A stretch of DNA of 64,000 nucleotides from Planktothrix agardhii NIES-204 (GTDB lineage: Bacteria; Cyanobacteriota; Cyanobacteriia; Cyanobacteriales; Microcoleaceae), in contig AP017991.1 in the NCBI GenBank assembly GCA_003609755.1, forward strand, positions 1,381,501 through 1,445,500. Direction: 5' to 3'. The notes under the pieces were generated by a model. That model was not told the DNA's origin and ran no database searches. It worked only from the letters and a program-made list of their open reading frames with translations. The translations under genes and the position numbers were made by a program. Shown here piece after piece: positions 56,013 to 64,000 of the stretch; position 1 is the first letter of the stretch; each line of letters begins with the position of its first letter.

Positions 56013-58739
56013 TTAATGAATCCATTCGGGTATCGCTTCTTCTTTCGTATTAGTCCGACGTTCCGGGGTTTCACGCACAAACTTGAGATGGACAGAACGG
56101 GTTTGTTCTCCATCGGCGGCTACGGCGAAAATCGGGAAGTCGAGTAAACCATCTTGGAAAGACATCTGTAACCGGAATGTACCATCGGAGTTCAGTTTAA
56201 TCGGACGTCCACCAATAGTTAAGTTAGCACTAGGTTCGGTCGCCCCATAGACAATTAGTTCAGCATCGGCCACTAACCAGAAGTCCCGGGGACGTATGGG
56301 AGGCATTGAAGCACCCATCCCAATACCAGACATTCCCATCCCAGACATTGTATAGCCAAATCCAGCACCAGACTCCGTATAACCCACACCCGATTGAGTG
56401 TAACCAATACCAGATTGAGTATAGCCAACACCAGACTGGGTATAACCTAATCCAGCACCGGACTCCGTATAACCCACACCCGATTGAGTGTAACCAATAC
56501 CAGATTGAGTATAGCCAACACCAGACTGGGTATAACCTAATCCAGCACCGGACTCCGTATAACCCACACCCGATTGAGTGTAACCAATACCAGATTGAGT
56601 ATAACCAACACCCGATTGAGTATAGCCAACACCAGACTGGGTATAACCTAATCCAGCACCAGACTCCGTATAACCCACACCCGATTGAGTATAACCAACA
56701 CCCGATTGAGTATAACCAACACCCGATTGAGTATAACCAACACCAGACTGGGTATAACCTAATCCAGCCCCGGACTCCGTATAACCCACACCCGATTGAG
56801 TGTAACCCACACCCGATTGAGTGTAACCAATACCAGATTGAGTATAACCAACACCAGATTGAGTATAACCAACACCAGACTGGGTATAACCTAATCCAGC
56901 ACCGGACTCCGTATAACCCACACCCGATTGAGTGTAACCAATACCAGACTGGGTATAACCTAATCCAGCACCGGACTCCGTATAACCCACACCCGATTGA
57001 GTGTAACCAATACCAGATTGAGTATAACCAACACCAGATTGAGTATAACCAACACCAGACTGGGTATAACCTAATCCAGCCCCGGACTCCGTATAACCCA
57101 CACCCGATTGAGTGTAACCAATACCAGATTGAGTATAACCAACACCAGACTGGGTATAACCTAATCCAGCCCCGGACTCCGTATAACCCACACCCGATTG
57201 AGTGTAACCAATACCAGATTGAGTATAACCAACACCAGACTGGGTATAACCTAATCCAGCCCCGGACTCCGTATAACCCACACCCGATTGAGTGTAACCA
57301 ATACCAGATTGAGTATAACCAACACCAGACTGGGTATAACCTAATCCAGCCCCGGACTCCGTATAACCCACACCCGATTGAGTGTAACCAATACCCGATT
57401 GAGTGTAACCAATACCCGATTGAGTGTAACCAACACCAGACTGGGTATAACCTAATCCAGCCCCGGACTCCGTATAACCCACACCCGATTGAGTGTAACC
57501 AATACCCGATTGAGTGTAACCAACACCAGACTGGGTATAACCTAATCCAGCCCCGGACTCCGTATAACCCACACCCGATTGAGTGTAACCAATACCAGAT
57601 TGAGTATAACCAACACCAGACTGGGTATAACCTAATCCAGCCCCGGACTCCGTATAACCCACACCCGATTGAGTGTAACCAATACCCGATTGGGTATAGC
57701 CAACACCCAGACCTACACCAGAAAGACCAATACCCGACTGGGTTTGTCCAACACCGGAAGTGGTGTAACCGATACCAGATTGGGTATAACCAATACCAAT
57801 ACCAGACTGGGTTTGTCCGACACCGGAAGTGGTGTAACCCAAACCGACACCAGACTGAACTTCACCAACACCTGAAGCCCACATTCCCACACCGGAGGGG
57901 AAAATAAAAGAACTCAGAGCCTTTTCGGGTTCAACAACTTGGTGCATCGAACCAAAGAAAGAACCCGCAATCCGCTTGGATTCTGCTTCCTTGGATAACC
58001 CAAATACATCGCTATGAACCCCAGCCAGAACATAGGATTTTTTGGGGACAGGGAACTCATAGAAGGTTTTCCCTTTTAATTCTTCTTCCCAAGAAACGGT
58101 AATAAACTGATCGTCAATCCATTCTGTGGGATAAACCGGAGGAATCCGAGTCGCCGCAGAACGGGCTAATTCTAACCAACGACCGTCAACACAGCGATAA
58201 CCAATTTCAACAACATAGTCGCGATCGCTTACTGGTATGGGTAAATACCATTCCCTCGCTAACTCATCACAGGGATATTCTTGAATACTATGGGGACTTT
58301 GAGAGTCTAAATCAATATCAGTAACATCATAAATCCGCAGGGCTAACTGTTGCCCTCCTTGGCGTCGAAACATTTCCTTCTGTTCGTTAGAAACGTCCCA
58401 GTAAGTATAGGCTGACTCAGGATCTCGGGACATCATGACAATCTGACTTTCACCATACCCACCGGGTAAGTCGGCTAAACCCTCATCCACGGAGGATAGG
58501 GAATCAGCTATCTGATAGTTCTGACCGGCTAGAGAAAACTTTGCAACTTCCACTTCTTCTTGTGCCTCCAATGCGCGAGATGGATTAGGGGTTCCAAACT
58601 TCTGACTTTCGATTTCCTCGATAGCTTCTAAAAGCTGAGATTTACGCATTCGACTATAGCGAGAAATGCCATATTCACTTGCTACTTTGCGAAGTTGCCG
58701 CAGTGTCATAGTTTCTAAAGGTGGGCGTTCCTTTGACAT
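56013..58739 (-). CDS. DUF4912 protein with long Tyr/Gln/Ser/Gly repeat tract
   Basis: A 908-residue protein. Residues about 8-45 (ETMTLRQLRKVASEYGISRY, RMRKSQLLEAIEEIE) look like a Rho-N/SAP-type helix-extended-loop-helix, which usually binds nucleic acid. Residues about 90-235 form the DUF4912 domain (MMSRDPESAYTYWDVSNEQK, LALRIYDVTDID, REWYLPIPVSDRDYVVEIGY). From about 290 to 805 lies a tract built of GYTQSGV, GYTQSGI and GYTESGAGL units. The last 95 residues form a second conserved domain (RDFWLVADAELIVYGATEPS, NLTIGGRPIKLNSDGTF). GGAGATCA precedes the ATG. The function is unknown; no signal peptide or membrane helix, so it is probably cytoplasmic. Confidence 0.88.
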   Translation of the reverse strand: MSKERPPLETMTLRQLRKVASEYGISRYSRMRKSQLLEAIEEIESQKFGTPNPSRALEAQEEVEVAKFSLAGQNYQIADSLSSVDEGLADLPGGYGESQIVMMSRDPESAYTYWDVSNEQKEMFRRQGGQQLALRIYDVTDIDLDSQSPHSIQEYPCDELAREWYLPIPVSDRDYVVEIGYRCVDGRWLELARSAATRIPPVYPTEWIDDQFITVSWEEELKGKTFYEFPVPKKSYVLAGVHSDVFGLSKEAESKRIAGSFFGSMHQVVEPEKALSSFIFPSGVGMWASGVGEVQSGVGLGYTTSGVGQTQSGIGIGYTQSGIGYTTSGVGQTQSGIGLSGVGLGVGYTQSGIGYTQSGVGYTESGAGLGYTQSGVGYTQSGIGYTQSGVGYTESGAGLGYTQSGVGYTQSGIGYTQSGVGYTESGAGLGYTQSGVGYTQSGIGYTQSGIGYTQSGVGYTESGAGLGYTQSGVGYTQSGIGYTQSGVGYTESGAGLGYTQSGVGYTQSGIGYTQSGVGYTESGAGLGYTQSGVGYTQSGIGYTQSGVGYTESGAGLGYTQSGVGYTQSGVGYTQSGIGYTQSGVGYTESGAGLGYTQSGIGYTQSGVGYTESGAGLGYTQSGVGYTQSGVGYTQSGIGYTQSGVGYTQSGVGYTESGAGLGYTQSGVGYTQSGVGYTQSGVGYTQSGVGYTESGAGLGYTQSGVGYTQSGVGYTQSGIGYTQSGVGYTESGAGLGYTQSGVGYTQSGIGYTQSGVGYTESGAGLGYTQSGVGYTQSGIGYTQSGVGYTESGAGFGYTMSGMGMSGIGMGASMPPIRPRDFWLVADAELIVYGATEPSANLTIGGRPIKLNSDGTFRLQMSFQDGLLDFPIFAVAADGEQTRSVHLKFVRETPERRTNTKEEAIPEWIH
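56310..57870. repeat. 21-bp units in 90-bp higher-order repeats, in frame
   Basis: The 21-base unit codes GYTQSGV/I. A 27-base variant codes GYTESGAGL. About 14 higher-order blocks are marked by GACTCCGTAT on the forward strand (for example 56371, 56461, 56551). Their spacing is 90 bp, or differs from it by multiples of 21 bp (56551 to 56662 is 111). Left-hand units near 57700-57870 are more diverged. Confidence 0.93.
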
Positions 58740-58941
58740 AAAAGAGTGATCTCCATTGGCTTAAACAGCAGATTGATAACTCTGTAGAAATTCTTAGGGA
58801 TCATGGGGATCGCTTGATTACTCACCATATTGCAGAAAATATTAAGTTTGGTCAAGGGGTAAACGGATATTGATAAGTAAATATACACAGTTTTCGGGAT
58901 TTTGGGGATCATTATGTCATGAAACCCTGACATTTGGAGGT

Positions 58942-58970
58942 AAAAAAAACCTCTTTGGGGATCAAAGAGG
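58942..58970 (-). terminator. Rho-independent terminator of ftn2
   Basis: On the reverse strand CCTCTTTG and CAAAGAGG (58950-58970) make an 8-bp stem with a five-base loop, followed by eight T. It begins 11 bases after the ftn2 stop. The rest of the 58740-58980 gap shows no gene. Confidence 0.82.
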
Positions 58971-58980
58971 GAAATTTCCA

Positions 58981-61293
58981 TCAACGAATCACTTGCCAAT
59001 CTTCAATGCGCCAAGCTCCATCCTTGCGAATAAACCGATACTGAATCTGTAAAGAGGCATCCTCAGTATTTTGGGCCTGACCGCGACTGAAAAACTGGGT
59101 TTGTTCCTGAACATTGGCAATGGCGATCGCTTGGTTGGGATTGGTCTGATCCATCTGGACTTCACTAACTTTGACGTTGTGTTTATAAGTGCGATGGGAA
59201 CCATCTTGTTTCATATTTTGTGACATAGCCACCCAACGGGCCAAGGCTGGATCAACTAATATTTCCCGCAGCCCCTCAACTTGATACTCTGGCCCCAGGG
59301 CAGCGGATTTTGCCGATAACCATTGATTCAGTTTGGCTTCCGCCACTTCGGGAGTGATTTTTTCCGGTTCGGCGGTAACGGGTGTCGGTTCAGGAATCGG
59401 TAAGGGAGGCTGGCTTAACTGCACCATTGCCTGTTCCCCTTTCAAAGTTGGCCCAGACCAGCCCAAAACATCGGCGAAGGCTCCCCAAACCCTGGAAAGT
59501 AAGAACCAAAGCAACCAAAGTCCGAATAACCCTCCCAGACCTAGAATTAATAACCGACGCCATTGACTAGAATCATTTTTCCGTTGAATCCGACGCAGAC
59601 TGCTGCTATTGGCAGAGCTAGAAGCGTTTTTGGAGGCGGGAGTTGGAGGGACATTAGCCGACGCCGCCGGGTCTGGGAGCGGTTGTGGGGAAGTTTCGGA
59701 AGCACCGCGACGGGAAGATTCAGGAATTTTGTGATTTCCTTGCAAAGATGTTGCCGTAGAACCCGTTTCTACCGCAGTCCGAACACTGGCTGGGGGTTGC
59801 GAGGGGGCTAAGGGTTCTTGGAGATTGGCACTCGATACCCCCATATTTCTAGCGGCTAAAGTGGCCGTTAAAGCGTCTAAAGAAGCCTGGGTGAGTTGAG
59901 GACTCGTTTCCGTTGCACCGGGGGTTGGGGTCATGGACTTTGATCCAGAACCTGGGTTTGTCGGCGGACGTCTTGGTTGCACTACCACCCACTCATTAGA
60001 AGGGCTGCCCGTTTCATTGGGTAGGGCTTCGAGATAGGCCTGGACATGGGGATCGGCAAAATAATCCTTCAAGGATACCGACTTATCCAGCAAATCCCGA
60101 AAATGGGGAAACACCTCATCCTGTAACCAGCTTTCCGCATATAAACATAATCCGGGTAACAGGTCGGGGGAGTTTTGGGAATTTTCTCGGATAAAGGCAA
60201 TGGGTTCCCTTTCCTGACTTAATTCTAGGGAACGACTGGCTTCTTCGGTTTGCCCCAACAATAAGGCACAAACAGCCTTTTCTAAATGCACATCCTGTCG
60301 CCGCCCCAACTGCATCAGCATTAATTTAGCCTTGCGAATTAGGGCGGGTTGGGCCTCGGCAAATCCTTGAGCAATTAAGGCATAAACCGCTAAATAGGTG
60401 GCAACGGCCGAAGGGCGACGGGCTTCGGTTTCAAATAACCCCTGTTGTTCGGCGGTGGTCATCTGGCGACGGAGTTGCTGCACAAACCGCAGAAAGTCTT
60501 CAACGCCTAAACCTGACCCATCATCCCCTTGACCATCAATACCGCTACGTTCGTGGAGCATTTCCCGGAGGAGTTGCAGTCCTTTGCGACGTTCTGTGGC
60601 TTTTTCTAGGGGGAGTTGGAGTAATTCTAAAATCCGATAGGGACGGAGTTTGTAGAGATCCGTTTGCATTTCACCTCTTAAACTGGCAAATAAGCTTTCC
60701 CTTAATAATAGATTCTGTCCGGCTTCTAAGGAAGAAGCGGCATTTTCATATTGTCCTTGTTGCCATTGTTCTCGACCCAGTTCTAAATAGGCACTGGTGA
60801 CGGTTAAAACAATATCGGGAACAATTAGGGACGCTTCCCCAAAACGGCCATCTTTGAGGCCAATACTGCCCGTATTTAGATAGGGGTGACAGAGTTTCAC
60901 CACTAATTCATATTCCCCTAACTCATGCAGGAGTAATAGGGCTCCCACAAATTGTCGATCTTCGATCTCAATACTGGGGGTATGGGCATCGATCACGGGC
61001 TCGAGGGCGGTGGATTCGGGGGTGACCCGTTTCCCGAAGGCCGGAGTTTTAACTTCTGATTCGGGTTCGTAGGTTTTGGCTAGAAACCCCATATCATAAG
61101 CATTTCGCTGATCGGCATCCGATAAAATAGCATAGGCCTCGTCAATCAACTGTTTGCGGGCGGCGATCGCTAAATCAGAATACTCCCGTCTCGGAAGTTG
61201 CAAAGTGCGATCGCGGTGCGCTTGCTTGAGTTGTTCTGGAGTTGCTTGAATCGGTAAGCCTAATATTCGGTAATAATCGAGTGGAATACGCAC
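58981..61293 (-). CDS. ftn2: Cell-division protein Ftn2/ZipN (ARC6 homologue)
   Basis: About 770 residues. The N-terminal J-like domain (RIPLDYYRILGLPIQATPEQ, RKQLIDEAYAILSDADQRNA, residues about 1-65) leads into a long helical region. A Ser/Thr/Pro linker and one membrane helix (about 605-630, LLILGLGGLFGLWLLWFLLS) follow, then the ARC6/IMS-type C-terminal domain (about 665-770, EAKLNQWLSAKSAALGPEYQ, RFIRKDGAWRIEDWQVI). It anchors the FtsZ ring in cyanobacteria. I chose the GTG at 61293, since GGGGAAG lies six bases before it and the protein then begins at the conserved RIPLDYY; a TTG at 61308 is the alternative. Confidence 0.93.
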   Translation of the reverse strand: MRIPLDYYRILGLPIQATPEQLKQAHRDRTLQLPRREYSDLAIAARKQLIDEAYAILSDADQRNAYDMGFLAKTYEPESEVKTPAFGKRVTPESTALEPVIDAHTPSIEIEDRQFVGALLLLHELGEYELVVKLCHPYLNTGSIGLKDGRFGEASLIVPDIVLTVTSAYLELGREQWQQGQYENAASSLEAGQNLLLRESLFASLRGEMQTDLYKLRPYRILELLQLPLEKATERRKGLQLLREMLHERSGIDGQGDDGSGLGVEDFLRFVQQLRRQMTTAEQQGLFETEARRPSAVATYLAVYALIAQGFAEAQPALIRKAKLMLMQLGRRQDVHLEKAVCALLLGQTEEASRSLELSQEREPIAFIRENSQNSPDLLPGLCLYAESWLQDEVFPHFRDLLDKSVSLKDYFADPHVQAYLEALPNETGSPSNEWVVVQPRRPPTNPGSGSKSMTPTPGATETSPQLTQASLDALTATLAARNMGVSSANLQEPLAPSQPPASVRTAVETGSTATSLQGNHKIPESSRRGASETSPQPLPDPAASANVPPTPASKNASSSANSSSLRRIQRKNDSSQWRRLLILGLGGLFGLWLLWFLLSRVWGAFADVLGWSGPTLKGEQAMVQLSQPPLPIPEPTPVTAEPEKITPEVAEAKLNQWLSAKSAALGPEYQVEGLREILVDPALARWVAMSQNMKQDGSHRTYKHNVKVSEVQMDQTNPNQAIAIANVQEQTQFFSRGQAQNTEDASLQIQYRFIRKDGAWRIEDWQVIR

Positions 61294-61360
61294 GGGCAAC
61301 TTCCCCAACGGTGAGAAACTGATTTAGCCATATTAGCAGGAAATGGCAGAAATAGAAATA

Positions 61361-61442
61361 AATTACGAATTACGAATTACAAATTACGAGTTATCAACTC
61401 TTAAATTCTTAATTCCTAATTCGTAATTCTTAATTCGTAATT
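61361..61442. repeat. AATTCGT heptamer array in inverted arrangement
   Basis: AATTACG units on the left and AATTCGT units on the right face each other around GAGTTATCAACTC, so the array can fold into one long hairpin. It lies just after the gor stop codon (61445). Confidence 0.85.
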
Positions 61443-61444
61443 GT

Positions 61445-62788
61445 TTAAAGGGTGACAAATTCTTCTCCACTACTGGGGTGAATTCCCATGGTATTATCAA
61501 AGTCTTTTTTGGTCGCTCCCATATTAACCGCGATCGCCACCCCTTGAATTAATTCCGCCGCATCTTTTCCCACCATGTGAACACCTAAAACCCGATCAGT
61601 ATTTATTTCCACAATTAATTTCATGAATACCTTATCTTCCGATCCGGTAAAACTATGGAACATCGGACGAAAACGGGCCGTGTAGCATTTAATATTATCC
61701 CCAAATTTTTCCCGCGCTTGGGTTTCTGTTAATCCCACGGTAGCAGCTTCGGGATAGGAAAAAACCGCCGTAGCAATATTTTCATGGGTAATAAATCGGG
61801 GTTGATGACCAAATTCCGTATCGGCAAAAGCTCGTCCTTCGGCGATCGCCACCGGGGTCAAATTCATCCGATCGGTACAATCTCCCACGGCAAAAATATT
61901 AGGTTGATTGGTACAACTATCGGCTGTCACCACAATTGCGCCTTTTTTATTAATTTCTATCCCGGCATTTTCTAACCCTAATCCGGCTAAATTAGGTTGG
62001 CGTCCGGTGGCACAAAGTAGGGCATCTACGGTTATAGATTTTGAGTTTTTCCCCTTAAAAGACAACTTTAATCCAGCATCTGTTTTTTCAATTTTTTTAA
62101 TTACTTTTTCGGTTAAGAATTGAATACCATGATTGGTCATGCCTTCTTGAATATTATTTCTAATATCTTCATCAAACCCATTTAAAATTAAATCTCGGCG
62201 AATAATTTGGGTGACATCACTACCTAATCCTTTGAGAATACTAGCAAATTCCACCCCAATATAACCCCCACCCCAAACGGCAAATTTTTGAGGTTGTTCT
62301 GGGAGTAAAAACATTTCCCGGGAAGTAATACTATGTTCAATACCAGGAATATCGGGTTTAACCGCTTCTCCTCCCACGGCAATTAAAATTTTATCGGCGG
62401 TAATTTTTTTGTCTCCCACTTCTACCGTATGGGGATCAATAAATTTAGCATAACCAGAAATCAGTTCAACTCCAGCTTTTTCCAAAAAACTAATATGCAG
62501 TTGACTTAACCGTTTAACTTCCGTATCAACAGCAGTAATTAATTTATTCCAATCAAATTTAGGTTCAACTTCTCCCCATCCGTAACCCTGAGCATATTCG
62601 TACATATAGGAAAATTGAGAGGCATAAACCATTAATTTTTTAGGAACACAACCCCGAATTACACAGGTTCCTCCGACTAAATCATATTCAGCGATCGCCA
62701 CTTTTGCCCCATAGGATGCCGCCCGTTTTGAAGAAGCTAATCCACCGGAACCTGCACCGATCACAAACAAATCATAATCATAACTCAT
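61445..62788 (-). CDS. gor: Glutathione reductase
   Basis: A 447-residue flavoprotein disulfide reductase. It reduces oxidised glutathione with NADPH. The FAD motif is GAGSGGLASSKRAA (about 10), the redox disulfide GGTCVIRGCVPKKLMVYA (about 40), the pyridine-nucleotide motif WGGGYIGVEFASILKGLG with RR in IIRRDLIL, FAVGDCTDRMNLTPVAIAEG (about 298) and the C-terminal His-Pro-Ser in MGIHPSSGEEF. The match is to the cyanobacterial GR group. AGAGGTAA precedes the ATG. Confidence 0.95.
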   Translation of the reverse strand: MSYDYDLFVIGAGSGGLASSKRAASYGAKVAIAEYDLVGGTCVIRGCVPKKLMVYASQFSYMYEYAQGYGWGEVEPKFDWNKLITAVDTEVKRLSQLHISFLEKAGVELISGYAKFIDPHTVEVGDKKITADKILIAVGGEAVKPDIPGIEHSITSREMFLLPEQPQKFAVWGGGYIGVEFASILKGLGSDVTQIIRRDLILNGFDEDIRNNIQEGMTNHGIQFLTEKVIKKIEKTDAGLKLSFKGKNSKSITVDALLCATGRQPNLAGLGLENAGIEINKKGAIVVTADSCTNQPNIFAVGDCTDRMNLTPVAIAEGRAFADTEFGHQPRFITHENIATAVFSYPEAATVGLTETQAREKFGDNIKCYTARFRPMFHSFTGSEDKVFMKLIVEINTDRVLGVHMVGKDAAELIQGVAIAVNMGATKKDFDNTMGIHPSSGEEFVTL

Positions 62789-62876
62789 AATCTAATTACC
62801 TCTTTTATGACCCTTGAATATTAATCTGTTCAATCCAGTTTAAATTATAGGGGTTTTTCGTGCCGTTATAGAGAAC

Positions 62877-62965
62877 GGGTAATGGGTAATGGGTAATGGG
62901 TAATGGGTAATGGGTAATGGGTAATGGGTAATGGGGAATAGGTAATGGGGAATAGGTAATGGGGA
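62877..62965. repeat. Heptamer tandem array (AATGGGT type), about 12 copies
   Basis: The longest clean array of its family in the window. The last copies change to AATGGGGAATAGGT. It lies between gor and the small RTX gene, about 90 bases upstream of the latter's ATG. Confidence 0.9.
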
Positions 62966-63054
62966 AGATATAAAATTTTTAATCAACAAGGGATAAAATA
63001 ATTTCTAAATTGGGTAGTCCTATAATATTGATGATCTAACTCAAATCAAACAAT

Positions 63055-63966
63055 ATGCAATCCATCTCATCAGAAACAGAATCCGTGAGCAACCAGTTAC
63101 CGAGACAAGTCGGGGAAGATATTTCCAGTATTCCGGTAATCTCCCAACCTTTAACCCCTGGAGATATGAAATCAGGGCTATTTTTATTAACGGAAAATGC
63201 CGATACCGTTGAAATTGCCCCCGGAGTCCTCGGAAGTAACCCCCTAGGGATCTCTAAATATCCCAATGGGTTAGCCGCCTTGGGGGGAGATGATTATGTT
63301 CGGGGCTCCACAGACTCAGAAGCAATGAGGGGAAATCAGGGAAATGACACCCTCGAAGGTCAAGGGGGAAATGATACCCTGTGGGGGGGTCAAGACTCCG
63401 ATGTGCTTTATGGGGGTACGGGGGATGATCTGCTCAGTGGTAATTTGGGCAATGATTATCTGTTTGGGGATGCAGATAATGATTTACTGCGAGGGGGTCA
63501 AGGGGAGGACGCCTTAGTCGGTGGGGCGGGAAATGATACCCTGATCGGTGATTTGGGCGTGGATCGGCTTTGGGGTAGTGAAGGTGCGGATGTATTTGTC
63601 CTACGCACCGATACCGCCACTCCTCCGCCAGTGGACTGTGGTTGCGGTAATGTTGATGGTCTCGACGAGATTACCTCTGATTTTATCCTCGATTACAATA
63701 GCGCCCAAGGGGATAGGATTGGGTTGACAGGAGGGTTAACGGCTAATGATATTGTATTAACTCAAAAAACCATTACCTATGGCGATCGCCGAGATTATGA
63801 TAGTAGTGGCCCTTTGCCTCTGGGTCAGATTAGAACTTTGGATTTTCAAATTGAATCAGCATCGGTGACAGTTATTACAGAAGCTAAAACCGGGAATGTT
63901 TTAGGTTTAGTGAAAGGAGTTTCTCCTGCACAACTTCAATTTGTCTCTTTTTCAGATAGTATTTAA
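63055..63966 (+). CDS. Small RTX calcium-binding protein
   Basis: A 303-residue protein. A Ser/Glu-rich N-terminal part (1-80) is followed by about ten RTX nonapeptides (about 85-180; GNQGNDTLEGQGGNDTLWGG, YGGTGDDLLSGNLGNDYLFG). A C-terminal domain (about 190-303) contains GCGNVDGLDEITSDFILDYN and GDRIGLTGGLTANDIVL. The C-terminal GLTGGLT segment resembles that of the giant RTX protein. There is no signal peptide, as for type I-secreted proteins. The 3' flank has a GAACACCGG repeat (63969-63990). The function is unknown beyond calcium binding. Confidence 0.88.
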   Translation: MQSISSETESVSNQLPRQVGEDISSIPVISQPLTPGDMKSGLFLLTENADTVEIAPGVLGSNPLGISKYPNGLAALGGDDYVRGSTDSEAMRGNQGNDTLEGQGGNDTLWGGQDSDVLYGGTGDDLLSGNLGNDYLFGDADNDLLRGGQGEDALVGGAGNDTLIGDLGVDRLWGSEGADVFVLRTDTATPPPVDCGCGNVDGLDEITSDFILDYNSAQGDRIGLTGGLTANDIVLTQKTITYGDRRDYDSSGPLPLGQIRTLDFQIESASVTVITEAKTGNVLGLVKGVSPAQLQFVSFSDSI

Positions 63967-64000
63967 GGGAACACCGGAACACCGGAACGCCGGATCTGGG

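Noticed and set aside
56306-57907. 533-residue forward frame rich in NPHPIECNQYQ-like repeats
   Set aside because: It is the antisense of the GYTQSGV repeats and has no domain or ribosome binding site outside the repeat.
58715-58999. 94-residue reverse frame spanning the ftn2-DUF4912 gap
   Set aside because: It would run through the ftn2 terminator and overlap both neighbours in other frames.

Overview
The window looks like chromosomal DNA of a cyanobacterium, probably a filamentous oscillatorialean such as Planktothrix. The genus is inferred from gene content and repeat style, not proven. The HIP1 octamer GCGATCGC recurs throughout. Several genes are typical of cyanobacteria: ado and aar (alkane synthesis), sqdX (sulfolipid), ftn2/zipN and a Cdv3/DivIVA-like gene (division), a CyaB-type adenylate cyclase, a stand-alone PCP_red peptide and a sterol desaturase/SDR fusion. 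Most of it is core metabolism with small accessory patches. I saw no rRNA or tRNA gene, no CRISPR array, no prophage and no intact insertion sequence.

Layout. 1-7.5 kb: the 5' part of a GT39 glycosyltransferase overlapping a PAP2 phosphatase, a two-domain PPK2, a YdcF-like membrane protein, a TM_helix-repeat (CmpX/MscS-like) protein, an SRPBCC protein and a DUF1400 protein. 7.5-17.7 kb: a SirB1 remnant, a coiled-coil protein, argH, an orphan LuxR-type response regulator, a PHP phosphoesterase, an Rpn remnant, the GDYXXLXY/DUF2157 pair, an ATP-grasp protein and coaD overlapping the Cdv3-like gene. 17.9-31.5 kb: eno, ado-aar, a CbbY-like HAD hydrolase, the small PCP_red gene (23149-23310), a Ser/Thr kinase, holA, a 2H phosphoesterase, the cobL fusion, the desaturase/SDR fusion and an OmpR-type regulator. 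31.6-47.5 kb: proA, sqdX, the GAF-GAF-PAS adenylate cyclase, a 2536-residue repeat-rich RTX protein, a sulfotransferase remnant and an Rpn gene followed by a truncated copy of its own start. 47.7-64 kb: an SbcD-like nuclease, an S1C protease with PPC domains plus a PPC-only secreted protein, tmk-holB, a FUSC transporter, a DUF4912 protein with a long Tyr/Gln/Ser/Gly repeat tract, ftn2, gor and a small RTX protein.

How the genes relate. ado and aar form the known two-step acyl-ACP to alkane route. tmk-holB, coaD-cdv3 and DUF2157-GDYXXLXY look like short operons, and the GT39 and PAP2 genes share an ATGA overlap. Most other neighbours have unrelated functions. Intergenic DNA is rich in dispersed repeats: heptamer tandem arrays, two palindrome families and one MITE-like element. 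Four gene remnants show that local decay and rearrangement are active.

Most interesting signals. The first is the DUF4912 protein, which joins a probable nucleic-acid-binding N-terminus to a FUS-like low-complexity repeat tract. The second is the pair of in-frame, length-neutral minisatellite systems inside the giant RTX protein. The third is the unannotated PCP_red peptide. I found no convincing wholly new multigene system.
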